32,721 nt of DNA from SIG710 sp045596925 (GTDB lineage: Bacteria > Bacillota > Clostridia > Oscillospirales > CAG-272): the NCBI GenBank assembly GCA_045596925.1, contig JAZODH010000035.1:1-32721 (forward strand), in the 5' to 3' direction. Within the stretch, counting starts at the first letter, position 1, and each line of letters starts with the position of its first letter. The translations under genes were made by a program, and so were the position numbers. The notes under the pieces are model-generated. The model was not told the DNA's origin. It made no database searches and saw only the letters and a list, made by a program, of their open reading frames with translations. Below are positions 8,292 to 16,837 of the stretch, in pieces.

Positions 8292-8313
8292 GGGCAAAGT
8301 TTCTTCTATAATA

Positions 8314-8342
8314 TTGACAAAAAAACTTTTTTGAGTTATAAT
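8314..8342 (+). promoter_or_regulatory. perfect consensus promoter of tyrS
   Basis: TTGACA (8314-8319) and TATAAT (8337-8342) with the ideal 17-base spacer. The -10 ends 39 bases before the start codon, so the leader is too short for a T-box. Confidence 0.88.
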
Positions 8343-8381
8343 TATTCAAATGAACGCAAAAACCCGAAAGGATATAAAAAA

Positions 8382-9599
8382 ATGACTATTTTTGACGAAC
8401 TGAAGGCCCGCGGCCTTATAGCGCAGATGACAAACGAGGAAGAGATAAAGGAGATCATCAACAACGGCAAGGCGACGTTCTACATCGGCTTCGACTGCAC
8501 TGCCGACAGCCTTACCGCCGGCCACTTTATGGCTCTTACTCTCATGAAGAGACTGCAGATGGCGGGCAACAAGCCTATCGCTCTCATCGGCGGCGGTACC
8601 ACCATGATCGGCGACCCCTCGGGCAGAACCGACATGAGAAAGATGCTCACTCTTGACGATATAAATCACAACGCAGAGTGCTTCAAGCGCCAGATGGAAA
8701 AGTTTATCGACTTCTCCGAGGGCAAGGCGATGATGATAAACAACGCGGAATGGCTTCTCAAGCTCAATTATGTTGAATTGCTCCGCGAGGTTGGTGCTTG
8801 CTTCTCTGTAAACAATATGCTGAGAGCCGAGTGCTACAAGCAGAGAATGGCTCAGGGGCTTTCCTTCCTTGAGTTCAACTATATGATCATGCAGTCCTAC
8901 GACTTCTACTACCTGTACAAGAACTACGGTTGTAACTTCCAGTTCGGCGGCGATGACCAGTGGTCAAACATGCTGGGCGGTACGGAGCTTATACGCCGCA
9001 AGCTCGGCAAGGATGCAAATGCTATGACTATCACACTTCTCACCGACTCAAACGGCAAGAAGATGGGTAAGACAGCGGGCAATGCCGTTTGGCTTGACCC
9101 CAATAAGACCAGCCCCTACGACTTCTACCAGTATTGGAGAAACGTGGGCGACGCGGACGTTCTCAAGTGTATCAGAATGCTCACCTTCCTGCCAATCGAG
9201 CAGATCAACGAGATGGATGCATGGGAAGGCAGTCAGCTGAACACCGCAAAGGAGATCCTTGCATACGAGCTGACAAAGATGGTTCATGGCGAGGAGGAGG
9301 CAGAAAAGGCTCAGGCAAGCGCAAAGGCACTTTTCGGCGCAGGCGCGCAGGCTGATATGCCTACAACCACTCTGACTGACGAAGACTTCCTCGACGGCAA
9401 CATCGACATTCTCACTATCCTTGTTAAATCCGGTCTCGTTCCCTCGAAATCCGAAGCGAGACGCGCGGTAGAGCAGGGTGGCGTTACGGTTGACGGCGAA
9501 AAGGTCTCCGACATCAAGACCGTATATGCTCGTGAAGATATGAAGGAAGGTCTCGTTATAAGACGAGGCAAGAAGAGCTTCAAAAAGGTTGTTGGATAA
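8382..9599 (+). CDS. tyrS: tyrosyl-tRNA synthetase
   Basis: Charges tRNA-Tyr with tyrosine in the cytosol. The 405-residue protein has the class I catalytic domain: YIGFDCTADSL at 34-44, the HIGH-like motif with His48, GDPSGRTDMR at 77-86, the FGGDDQWSN substrate motif at 188-196 and the KMSKS-like KMGKT at 227-231. A C-terminal S4 RNA-binding domain follows (about 335-400, VPSKSEARRAVEQGGVTVDG). The frame is open 44 codons upstream, but that stretch covers the promoter; the ATG at 8382 comes after an AAAGGA site and matches the family start. It ends at a bidirectional terminator shared with obg. No T-box leader is present, unlike many Firmicutes synthetase genes. Confidence 0.97.
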   Translation: MTIFDELKARGLIAQMTNEEEIKEIINNGKATFYIGFDCTADSLTAGHFMALTLMKRLQMAGNKPIALIGGGTTMIGDPSGRTDMRKMLTLDDINHNAECFKRQMEKFIDFSEGKAMMINNAEWLLKLNYVELLREVGACFSVNNMLRAECYKQRMAQGLSFLEFNYMIMQSYDFYYLYKNYGCNFQFGGDDQWSNMLGGTELIRRKLGKDANAMTITLLTDSNGKKMGKTAGNAVWLDPNKTSPYDFYQYWRNVGDADVLKCIRMLTFLPIEQINEMDAWEGSQLNTAKEILAYELTKMVHGEEEAEKAQASAKALFGAGAQADMPTTTLTDEDFLDGNIDILTILVKSGLVPSKSEARRAVEQGGVTVDGEKVSDIKTVYAREDMKEGLVIRRGKKSFKKVVG

Positions 9600-9610
9600 T
9601 TTCAAATAAC

Positions 9611-9646
9611 AAAAACGGCACCGCCTTGGCGGTGCCGTATCTTTTT
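9611..9646. terminator. bidirectional terminator between tyrS and obg
   Basis: ACGGCACCGCC/GGCGGTGCCGT is an 11-base-pair perfect stem with a TT loop (9615-9638), with A-rich sequence to the left and CTTTTT to the right, serving both convergent genes. Confidence 0.9.
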
Positions 9647-10919
9647 ATTTGACGAAATCAAACTCAAAATCGTAGATTGAGACGGTGTCGCCGTCCTGTG
9701 CTCCCTTGTCCTCCAGCATTTTGATAACTCCGCTCTTGATTAAGACCTTCTGGAAGTAATTGAGTGACTCGTAGTCGTCGAAATTCACCTGTCCCATGAG
9801 CTTTTCAAGCCATGGGCCTTCAACGTAGAAGGTGTTGTTCTCGCGGCGTACGATAGTCTCGCGCTCTGCAGAGTCGTCTGTTTCCTCCTCAACAAATTCG
9901 CTGTCGTAAATCTTTACGGGAGGAAGCATTTTCAGCCGTTCATCCACGCGGCGGACAAGCTGGTCAAGGTTTTCGCCCGTTGCGGCGGAAACGTAGAGCA
10001 TTTCCCACTCGTTGTCGTCGACGAATTTTTCAAAGGCCTCAAGATCGACGTATTCCTCGTTTACCATGTCGGTCTTGTTTGCTACGATGATCTGGGGACG
10101 GGTTGCAAGCTCGGGACTGTATTTTTCAAGCTCTGTATTGATCTGCTTTACGTCCTCGATTGCATCTCTTCCTTCGACCTGAGAAATGTCCACCACGTGC
10201 AGAAGAAGTCTGCAACGGTCAACGTGGCGCAAAAATTGATGTCCGAGACCGAGACCGTCTGCCGCACCCTCGATAAGGCCGGGAATGTCGGCGGCAACAA
10301 AGCCTGTTTCGTCACCCGTCTTTACAACGCCCAGATTGGGCGAAAGGGTCGTAAAATGGTAGTCGGCGATCTTTGGCTTTGCGGCGCTTATGCGGGACAA
10401 AATCGAGGATTTTCCCACGTTGGGGAATCCGATAAGTCCTACGTCTGCGATCATCTTAAGCTCAAGGATAACTTCCTTTTCCGCGCCCGTTATTCCGTTC
10501 TTTGCGAACATGGGGGTCTGTCTTGTGGGGGTAGCGAAGTGGCGGTTGCCCCAGCCTCCTTTACCTCCCTTGATGCAGATAAATTCATCATCTACCGACA
10601 GGTCCTTTATGATCTTGCCTGTTTCGCTGTCCTTTATAAGTGTACCGCGGGGGACGGAGATAACGCAGTCCGCGCCGTTTGCGCCGTGGAACTTTGCGCC
10701 CTTACCGTTTCCGCCGTTTTCGGCCACGAATTTTCTTTTGTAGCGGAATGCAAGGAGGGTGTTGGTGCCCTCGTCAACGCGGAAAACGATATTTCCGCCG
10801 TTTCCGCCGTCACCGCCGTCGGGACCGCCGTGGGAAACGTATTTTTCGCGTCTGAAGGATACTGCGCCGTTTCCGCCGTTTCCCGCCTTGATATAAATTT
10901 TTACGTTGTCTATAAACAT
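9645..10919 (-). CDS. obg: GTPase Obg (ribosome assembly)
   Basis: Essential GTPase that acts in 50S ribosome maturation and binds ppGpp in several species. The 424-residue protein has all three domains: the glycine-rich Obg fold (1-157, with GGPDGGDGGNGG near 31-42), the G domain with P-loop GFPNVGKS at 164-171 and an NKTD motif, and the C-terminal OCT domain (about 345-424) found in Firmicutes. The ATG has a GGAG ribosome site. It starts 24 bases after der ends and is the last gene of an operon with DUF512, a lipoprotein and der, so two ribosome-assembly GTPases are produced together. Confidence 0.97.
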   Translation of the reverse strand: MFIDNVKIYIKAGNGGNGAVSFRREKYVSHGGPDGGDGGNGGNIVFRVDEGTNTLLAFRYKRKFVAENGGNGKGAKFHGANGADCVISVPRGTLIKDSETGKIIKDLSVDDEFICIKGGKGGWGNRHFATPTRQTPMFAKNGITGAEKEVILELKMIADVGLIGFPNVGKSSILSRISAAKPKIADYHFTTLSPNLGVVKTGDETGFVAADIPGLIEGAADGLGLGHQFLRHVDRCRLLLHVVDISQVEGRDAIEDVKQINTELEKYSPELATRPQIIVANKTDMVNEEYVDLEAFEKFVDDNEWEMLYVSAATGENLDQLVRRVDERLKMLPPVKIYDSEFVEEETDDSAERETIVRRENNTFYVEGPWLEKLMGQVNFDDYESLNYFQKVLIKSGVIKMLEDKGAQDGDTVSIYDFEFDFVK

Positions 10920-10943
10920 ATTTTCTCCAATTTAAAGGGCTTT

Positions 10944-12272
10944 TTAAGTCTCGTCGCCCTTTTGACGGATAATAAGCCGTATGGGGGTACCGCGGAACCC
11001 AAAGGTATCACGCAGGCAGTTTTCGATATATCTCTGATAGGAGAAGTGGAAAAGCTCCGCGTTGTTGCAGAAGATAACGAACGTGGGAGGTGCAACCGAT
11101 ATCTGGGTCATGTAATAGATCTTCAGTCTCTTACCCTTGTCTGTGGGAGGCTGAACGCGGGTGGTCGCATCGCCCAGCACGTCGTTGAGCATACCCGTGG
11201 AAATTCTCGTAACCGACTGGTTGTGAACGGCCTTTATCATGTCGAAAAGGTTTGTAACTCTCTGACCCGTCAGCGCAGATACGAAGACGATAGGCGCATA
11301 GGTCATATATGAAAGGGCATCGTAGGTGTCTTTTGTGAACTGAGACACGGTGCTGTTATCCTTTTCGATGCTGTCCCACTTATTGATAACGATTATTGAC
11401 GCCTTGCCCGCCTCGTGGGCGATTCCCGCGATTTTTTCGTCCTGCTCGGTGACGCCTTGGTTTGCGTCGACCATAATAAGGCAGACGTCGGCGCGCTCCA
11501 CCGCCATGTGGGCGCGGAGAACGCTGAATTTCTCGATTCTGTCGTCCACCTTCGACTTGCGACGGATTCCTGCCGTGTCGATAAAGGTGAATTTTCCGTA
11601 CTCGTTTTCAACCTGTGTGTCGATGGCATCACGGGTGGTTCCGGGAATGTTTGAAACGATAAGACGCTCGGAACCGACTATGCGGTTGATAATAGAGGAC
11701 TTGCCCGCATTGGGCTTTCCGATGACCGCCACCTTGATGGAATCGTCGTCTTCCTCTTCGCCGGTGCTTTCGGGGAGAGCCTCAAGGCAAGCGTCCAGCA
11801 GGTCGCCCGTACCGCTTCCGTGAACCGAGGAAACGGCGATAGGCTCACTTTCAAAGCCAAGTTCGTAGAACTCGTAATATTCGTAAGGCAGACCGCCTAC
11901 GGTGTCGCATTTGTTTATGCAGGGGATAATGGGCTTACCGCTCTTTTTGAGCATGACGGCGATCTCGCGGTCGTCCGCCACCAGGCCTGCGCGCACGTCG
12001 CACATAAAGATGATAACGTCCGCTGTGTCAATAGCGATCTGCGCCTGAGTCTTCATCTGGCTCAGAATAATATCGTCGGATTTAGGCTCAATACCGCCCG
12101 TGTCGATGACAACGAGCCGTCTGCCCTGCCAGTCGGTCTCGCCGTATATTCTGTCGCGGGTTACGCCGGGAACGTCCTCAACGATGGCACGGCGCTCACC
12201 GATAAGTCGGTTGAACAGGGTGCTTTTTCCCACGTTGGGGCGTCCTACTATTGCAATGATGGGTTTTGACAT
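10944..12272 (-). CDS. der: GTPase Der (EngA), ribosome assembly
   Basis: Double-GTPase needed for 50S subunit assembly. The 442-residue protein has two tandem G domains, with P-loops GRPNVGKS at 10-17 and GKPNAGKS at 185-192, each with DTGG/DTAG and NKCD/NKWD motifs, then the C-terminal KH-like domain. Length is normal. The stop of the upstream lipoprotein lies one base before the ATG, and the ribosome site AAAGGATC is inside the end of that gene, which suggests translational coupling. Obg follows 24 bases downstream. Confidence 0.97.
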   Translation of the reverse strand: MSKPIIAIVGRPNVGKSTLFNRLIGERRAIVEDVPGVTRDRIYGETDWQGRRLVVIDTGGIEPKSDDIILSQMKTQAQIAIDTADVIIFMCDVRAGLVADDREIAVMLKKSGKPIIPCINKCDTVGGLPYEYYEFYELGFESEPIAVSSVHGSGTGDLLDACLEALPESTGEEEDDDSIKVAVIGKPNAGKSSIINRIVGSERLIVSNIPGTTRDAIDTQVENEYGKFTFIDTAGIRRKSKVDDRIEKFSVLRAHMAVERADVCLIMVDANQGVTEQDEKIAGIAHEAGKASIIVINKWDSIEKDNSTVSQFTKDTYDALSYMTYAPIVFVSALTGQRVTNLFDMIKAVHNQSVTRISTGMLNDVLGDATTRVQPPTDKGKRLKIYYMTQISVAPPTFVIFCNNAELFHFSYQRYIENCLRDTFGFRGTPIRLIIRQKGDET

Positions 12273-12273
12273 T

Positions 12274-13083
12274 TTATTTTGATCCTTTTCTTTGATTGGG
12301 GATAAGCTTCAGGCAATCGCGCACGTCGACCAGGGGGATAGAGAAGCCTGCAGACGAGCCGAGAGAATCGGTCAGATCAATGTTGATTATCAGCTTATCA
12401 TAGGTGAAATATACGTCGGGATAGATATCTCTGTCGCTCTTGTACTGCAGGATCATGTCGCTGTAGTTTGTGAGTGTGAGGAGATTTTCAAGACCGTACT
12501 CCTGATTAAAGTCGCCGCCGATAAATTTGTTGTTGATGGTCATAAAATCGGAGAAGATATCCTCGCCCGTCACCTCTTCGCCCGTTGTCAGGTCGATATT
12601 CGTGGTGTAGACCGAGTTTACCGAATACTCGCTTGTAGAGGTGGTGAAGTTGATGACGCTCTTTACCGAAAGGAAATTGTCGGAGGCGTATTCGACCGTG
12701 CAGCTTGTTACCTCATAGTTGAAGATCGTGCCTTCCTCCATATAGATGTCGATGTCCTTCAGGGTCGTTTTGTAGAAATTTTCCGCCTCGACCAGGAGAA
12801 GGGCGTTTACCTTGGTCTGTATCTCGGCGTTTTCCATGTTGCTCACAACAGGGAAGCGCAAAAACTTTGTGTTTCTGCCACCCGCTTCGGTCTCGCTGAC
12901 GATGGTACTGTGCTCCTGAATGGTGTATTCGTAAGTGCATTCGGGAATTGTGGGAATGCTTATATCATTCGTCTCTGTTGTGTCTGTCGTATCGGTCTTG
13001 GGGGGCTTTTCGGTCTTGCCGCAAGCGGAGAGCGAGCAGATGATGAGAGCTGCCGCAAGTATTGCCAAAAGAATCTTTTTCAT
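12274..13083 (-). CDS. lipoprotein with DUF4163/DUF3298-like (RsiV-type) domain
   Basis: A 269-residue secreted lipoprotein: MKK start, hydrophobic stretch to 19 and LSAC box with Cys21, then a Thr/Asp-rich linker to about 45. The rest (FLRFPVVSNMENAEIQTKVNALL, then LTTGEEVTGEDIF and a C-terminal PLVDVRDCL) follows the pattern of the DUF4163 and DUF3298 pair, the fold found in the outer part of RsiV anti-sigma factors and in many surface lipoproteins. It has no transmembrane anti-sigma part, so it need not be a regulator. It lies 17 bases after the DUF512 gene and one base before der, in one operon; the link to GTPases is probably only positional. Confidence 0.72.
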   Translation of the reverse strand: MKKILLAILAAALIICSLSACGKTEKPPKTDTTDTTETNDISIPTIPECTYEYTIQEHSTIVSETEAGGRNTKFLRFPVVSNMENAEIQTKVNALLLVEAENFYKTTLKDIDIYMEEGTIFNYEVTSCTVEYASDNFLSVKSVINFTTSTSEYSVNSVYTTNIDLTTGEEVTGEDIFSDFMTINNKFIGGDFNQEYGLENLLTLTNYSDMILQYKSDRDIYPDVYFTYDKLIINIDLTDSLGSSAGFSIPLVDVRDCLKLIPNQRKGSK

Positions 13084-13100
13084 GTTTTTCTCCTTTTCTT

Positions 13101-14429
13101 TTAGTTGTCGAGCCCCAGTATATGGGGGATAAATTCAAATCCGTCCTCGCAGGAGGGGGACACGGGAACGCCTAATTTTTCGGAAAGCTGAGCGGGTGTC
13201 ATGTCGTCAAGGAAAATATCCTCGTCGGCCTTCAGGGTGTTTTTGGGGAAGTACAGCATTTCGCCAAGCTCCCGTCCTGCCAACTGCTCGGCCATATCGG
13301 AGCCTGTCAGCAACCCCGAAACGGTGATGCTTTCTCCGAAAAAGTGATTGATAATTTTATAGACGTTGATTTTTGCCTTTGGAATGGCATCCTCGATCTT
13401 TTTTGCAAGTCCCGAGATCAAGTCAAAAGCCGCCTCTCCCGTGGCAATAGATACCGTTCTGCCGTCGGGGTACTGCACAGCGAATTTTTCTGCGTACTCG
13501 GAGACGTAAGCGTAGTCGAAATTGAAATCGGTCTCAAGCGATGTTATCATGCCCACGCCGTTTTCGATCTGAGAATAGTCCTCGTAGTATTCGGAGGTTG
13601 GCAGAGGTCGACCTGCTTTGAGATAAAGCTCGTCGGCACAGAAAAAGAGCCGAGAGCCGTATTTTTTCAGACATTCGTCACCAAATTCATTTACCGTGTC
13701 GATGATATTTCCGCTTTCCTCCTCGGTGAAGGGCGAGAGGGGATAGAGACCGTCGCGGAATTTCGTTAAGCCCGCGGGAACTATCGAACAGCTTTTCAGT
13801 GCGGGGTGAAGAGTAGCGAGATCGTGCATGGTGCGCAATAGCTCCTCGCCGTCGTTCAGTCCTTTGCATAGAACTATCTGTGTGCAGAGGGCAATGCCGT
13901 TGTCCGCCAGCTCTTTCAGATACGAAAGCACCTCGCCTGCCCGCTTGTTCTTCATCATTTGAACACGCAGAGAGGGGTTGGTGGTGTGGACCGAAATGTT
14001 CACGGGCGAAATGTGCATCTCGATTATGCGGTCAATGTCGGCATCGTCCATGTTTGTCAAGGTCACATAGTTTCCGTGAAGAAAAGACAGTCTCGAATCG
14101 TCGTCCTTGAAATAGAGGGTTTTCCTCATGCCACGCGGGAGCTGATCGATGAAGCAGAAAACGCACTTGTTTGCACATGACAGCTTTTTGTCCATCAACG
14201 GACGCTCAAATTCAAGTCCGATATCGCCGTACTCGTCTTTTGATATATTAAATTTGACTCTTTCCCCATTCCTCTCGCACTCGATCTCAACCTGCTTTTC
14301 GGTGAGACGGAAGCGGTAGTCCAGCACATCGCGTATATAGTGACCGTTGATCGACACTAAGATATCGCCTGCGCACATTCCTGCTTTTTCTGCGAGAGAA
14401 CGTGGAATTACAGCGGTGATCTCTACCAT
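13101..14429 (-). CDS. radical SAM DUF512 protein with PDZ domain
   Basis: A 442-residue protein: N-terminal PDZ-like domain (about 1-60, IPRSLAEKAGMCAGDILVSING), then a radical-SAM-like domain whose cluster motif is Cys85-x3-Cys89-x2-Cys92 (CANKCVFC), then the DUF512 domain. Such proteins are widespread in Clostridia and Cyanobacteria, often next to der, but their reaction is unknown to me. The motif predicts a 4Fe-4S cluster and S-adenosylmethionine use. It heads the operon with the lipoprotein, der and obg, and has a perfect promoter and a GGAGAA site at the start. Confidence 0.85.
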   Translation of the reverse strand: MVEITAVIPRSLAEKAGMCAGDILVSINGHYIRDVLDYRFRLTEKQVEIECERNGERVKFNISKDEYGDIGLEFERPLMDKKLSCANKCVFCFIDQLPRGMRKTLYFKDDDSRLSFLHGNYVTLTNMDDADIDRIIEMHISPVNISVHTTNPSLRVQMMKNKRAGEVLSYLKELADNGIALCTQIVLCKGLNDGEELLRTMHDLATLHPALKSCSIVPAGLTKFRDGLYPLSPFTEEESGNIIDTVNEFGDECLKKYGSRLFFCADELYLKAGRPLPTSEYYEDYSQIENGVGMITSLETDFNFDYAYVSEYAEKFAVQYPDGRTVSIATGEAAFDLISGLAKKIEDAIPKAKINVYKIINHFFGESITVSGLLTGSDMAEQLAGRELGEMLYFPKNTLKADEDIFLDDMTPAQLSEKLGVPVSPSCEDGFEFIPHILGLDN

Positions 14430-14469
14430 TTTTCTTACGTTCTCCGACTATAATTGTAATTATTATATT

Positions 14470-14498
14470 ATTATACCATAAAGATGGTGCTTTGTCAA
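14470..14498 (-). promoter_or_regulatory. perfect consensus promoter of the DUF512-der-obg operon
   Basis: On the minus strand TTGACA (14498-14493) and TATAAT (14475-14470) with a 17-base spacer and a TGG extended -10. The -35 box sits just past the stop codon of the glycosylase gene, so the operon can be expressed separately from it. Confidence 0.88.
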
Positions 14499-14501
14499 AG
14501 G

Positions 14502-15416
14502 TTATACGTTATTTTCAAATCTTGCGTGGTAGAAAAGATACTGCTGGGCTATCCCCGCGTATTCACCAAGGGTTGCGGGGTCAAATCCTGCGGGAAAATG
14601 GCGTTCAAGAACACGTCTTATCCACACGTCAACGGGGAAAGCCGAATATTTTTCCATGCTGAAAAGAGCGGTGCAGGAAGCCACCTTTACGCCGACACCT
14701 TTTATCTGTGAAAGATATTCCACACAGTCGGCATAGTCGAGGGCGGCGGCAAGATCAAGGTCGATCTCGCCCGAGGCCACTTTCTTTGCCGCGTCGGCTA
14801 TGTATGAAGCGCGGAAGCCGAATTTCATTTCTTTCAGAGCATCCTCCCCAAGCTCAAACACCGCCTGCGGGGACGGAAATGAGTAAAAATCTCCCGTTGC
14901 GCCGTGGTCTTCCATGCCGTTGGCAGAGACCGGTTCGCCACAACGCTGTGCCAGGGCGCAAATGAGCTTTTTTATTCTGGGAATGTTGTTGTTCTGCGAG
15001 ATTATAAAGGAGCAAAGGGTCTCCCATCTGTCCTGGTTCAATATTCTGATGCCCTTCGCGCTCTCACCCGCCGCCCGAAGGTAGTCGAGGTCGGAATTTT
15101 CGGTCAGGGTACGGCGGATATTTTCGTAATCCAGGTCGAGACCCAGGAAATGAAAGAGCTTCTCTTCAAAAAAATCTTTTGTGCAGTTGAAGACGTGCAG
15201 AGTGTCTCCGTTCTTTGCCACCGAGATGAAGCGTCCGTATGCGACTCCTGCAAATTCGGCATCGTAGGGCGTATTTTCAACCGGTTCGAAGCGGAAGCAC
15301 TGACCGCAGTCGAAGGTCTTTGCTACGTCAAATTCGCGCACGCCCTCGAGTGTCACATAGGGCAGACCGTTTTCGGTCGTCTTCTGTAAAATTGCGTTTT
15401 TTATTGTCGTGAACAT
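14502..15416 (-). CDS. ogg: 8-oxoguanine DNA glycosylase (OGG1 type)
   Basis: Base-excision repair enzyme removing 8-oxoguanine opposite cytosine and nicking the strand. The 304-residue protein has an N-terminal beta domain (FDCGQCFRFEPV) and the helical HhH-GPD core (LCSFIISQNNNIPRIKKLI). The hairpin GVGVKVASC holds the likely catalytic Lys244, and FPVDVW the Asp263, matching Lys249 and Asp268 of human OGG1. The frame is open 14 codons further upstream, but the ATG at 15416 has a GGGAGAA site and is preferred. It is transcribed alone from a promoter overlapping that of the divergent DUF6062 operon. No terminator separates it from the DUF512 operon, whose promoter starts after its stop. Confidence 0.92.
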   Translation of the reverse strand: MFTTIKNAILQKTTENGLPYVTLEGVREFDVAKTFDCGQCFRFEPVENTPYDAEFAGVAYGRFISVAKNGDTLHVFNCTKDFFEEKLFHFLGLDLDYENIRRTLTENSDLDYLRAAGESAKGIRILNQDRWETLCSFIISQNNNIPRIKKLICALAQRCGEPVSANGMEDHGATGDFYSFPSPQAVFELGEDALKEMKFGFRASYIADAAKKVASGEIDLDLAAALDYADCVEYLSQIKGVGVKVASCTALFSMEKYSAFPVDVWIRRVLERHFPAGFDPATLGEYAGIAQQYLFYHARFENNV

Positions 15417-15442
15417 ATTTCTCCCGATTTTACATTTAGTAC

Positions 15443-15471
15443 TTGAACAATTTTTCATTTAGTGCTATAAT
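15443..15471 (+). promoter_or_regulatory. promoter of the DUF6062-mnmM-vanY-vanZ operon
   Basis: TTGAAC (15443-15448) and TATAAT (15466-15471) with a 17-base spacer and a TGC extended -10. Its -10 overlaps by two bases the -10 of the divergent glycosylase promoter. Confidence 0.7.
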
Positions 15472-15498
15472 TATAATATATTTTTATATTTATTTCAA
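15470..15498 (-). promoter_or_regulatory. promoter of ogg
   Basis: On the minus strand TTGAAA (15498-15493) and TATAAT (15475-15470) with a 17-base spacer. It overlaps the + strand promoter at the -10 boxes. Confidence 0.7.
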
Positions 15499-15537
15499 GA
15501 GAAAAATGTTAACATAAAAACGAGGGAACGGCAAAAA

Positions 15538-16269
15538 ATGGAAAAGATATATACCATACCCGTAAACGAAGCGTTTTCGGAATCGGCGGAGAGCCCCGAG
15601 TGCGGCTGTCCTTTTTGTACTATTTTCAACAAGCTGGAGGACAACGAACTTGAGCTGATCCTGGGCGCCGCCATGATGGAGCCGGATACACGCATTAAGA
15701 CCAACAAGGAGGGCTTTTGCCGTACCCATTATGACATGATGTTCGTGCGCAAGAACCGACTCGGCATGGCGCTTATGCTTGAGAGCCATCTGGACGAGCT
15801 GAGGGAGGAGACCAAGAGAAGCGGTATTACCGGAATCCTTACAAAGCCCGGTGTAAAAGCGTCGAAGCGAATAGGCGAGCTTGAGAGTACCTGTTACGTC
15901 TGCGGACACATCGACTTCCATTTTAAGCACATGATAGAGACCTCTGTTCTTTTGTGGGACAGCGATCCCGATTTTCCCGCAAAATTCGACCGTCAGCCAT
16001 ATTTCTGCCTGCCTCATTTCAAGATGATGCTTGATTACGCTCAGTACCGCTTGTCCAAAAAGCGCTACGCAGAATTTGCAAAGCAGGCAGAGGCGGTGGA
16101 GTTCAAATATTTTGACAAGCTCCGCGAGGATATAAGCTGGTTCTGCAAAAAGTTTGACTACCGCTATGAGGACGAGCCATGGAAGGACTCAAAGGACGCC
16201 GTTGAGCGTGCCATAAAATTCCTTGACAGCGATCTGCACAACTATCGCGGCGACAAGAAGAAGGGTTAA
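15538..16269 (+). CDS. DUF6062 family cysteine-rich protein
   Basis: A 243-residue soluble protein that I place in DUF6062, a Clostridia family without known function. It is rich in Cys/His pairs: Cys22, Cys24 and Cys27 (ECGCPFC), GFCRTHYD, CYVCGHIDFHFKH and FCLPHF. Their spacing suggests two metal-binding sites, zinc or an iron-sulfur cluster, but which is not decidable from sequence. The ATG follows a GAGGGAA site. It is the first gene of a four-gene operon; the mnmM-like gene begins two bases after its stop, so the two are probably translationally coupled. Confidence 0.75.
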   Translation: MEKIYTIPVNEAFSESAESPECGCPFCTIFNKLEDNELELILGAAMMEPDTRIKTNKEGFCRTHYDMMFVRKNRLGMALMLESHLDELREETKRSGITGILTKPGVKASKRIGELESTCYVCGHIDFHFKHMIETSVLLWDSDPDFPAKFDRQPYFCLPHFKMMLDYAQYRLSKKRYAEFAKQAEAVEFKYFDKLREDISWFCKKFDYRYEDEPWKDSKDAVERAIKFLDSDLHNYRGDKKKG

Positions 16270-16271
16270 AA

Positions 16272-16823
16272 ATGCTTGACTTACTTGAATTACATAAAAG
16301 ATTTATCCGCGAGCACCTGAGAGAGGGAGATATTGCCGTGGATTTCACCATGGGCAACGGTCACGACACCGAATTTCTCTCAAAGACGGTAGGCGAGAGC
16401 GGTCACGTTTATGCTTTCGATATTCAGCAGGCTGCCGTTGATTCGACTACCGAAAATTTGAAGTGCGCGGGTTGTCCCGAAAATTATACGCTTATCTGTG
16501 ACTCTCACCACCGCGTGGAGGAATATGTTAAAACCCCCATCAAGGCGGGAATGTTCAATTTGGGTTATCTCCCGGGCGGTGATAAGAGGATCACAACCCT
16601 GCGAGAGACGACCATGCCTGCAGTCGAGGCGGCGATCCGTCTGCTTGACCGTGACGCTATCCTCAACATTGCCGTTTACCCCGGGCACCAGGAGGGGGAG
16701 CTTGAGGGCAGGATGCTCTGCGAGTATTTTGCCAAGCTTGACAGAAGAAAGATCTGCATTTCTCAGATAAAGATACTAAATTCCCCCACCTCACCCTATT
16801 TCATGGTGGTTGAAACCAAATAA
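16272..16823 (+). CDS. mnmM: class I SAM methyltransferase, MnmM (YtqB) family
   Basis: A 183-residue Rossmann methyltransferase. The S-adenosylmethionine site is VDFTMGNGHDTEFL near 23-36, an acidic strand end follows at YAFDIQ, and the family-specific NLGYLPGGDK sits near 96-105. These are the hallmarks of Bacillus YtqB, now named MnmM, which adds the final methyl group in mnm5s2U at the tRNA wobble base. Length matches. The assignment to this family is firm; the exact tRNA reaction is by homology. It is located two bases after the DUF6062 gene and 14 bases before a VanY gene, in one operon. Confidence 0.85.
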   Translation: MLDLLELHKRFIREHLREGDIAVDFTMGNGHDTEFLSKTVGESGHVYAFDIQQAAVDSTTENLKCAGCPENYTLICDSHHRVEEYVKTPIKAGMFNLGYLPGGDKRITTLRETTMPAVEAAIRLLDRDAILNIAVYPGHQEGELEGRMLCEYFAKLDRRKICISQIKILNSPTSPYFMVVETK

Positions 16824-16837
16824 ATTTGGAGATTGAT

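Noticed and set aside
8250..8381. A longer N-terminus for tyrosyl-tRNA synthetase
   Set aside because: It would include the preceding terminator and a perfect promoter, and lacks a ribosome site.
8343..8381. A T-box leader before tyrS
   Set aside because: Only 39 bases separate the -10 box from the start codon.
12292..13104. A 270-codon plus-strand frame opposite the lipoprotein gene
   Set aside because: The minus-strand gene has a signal peptide, lipobox and operon spacing; the opposite frame has none of these.
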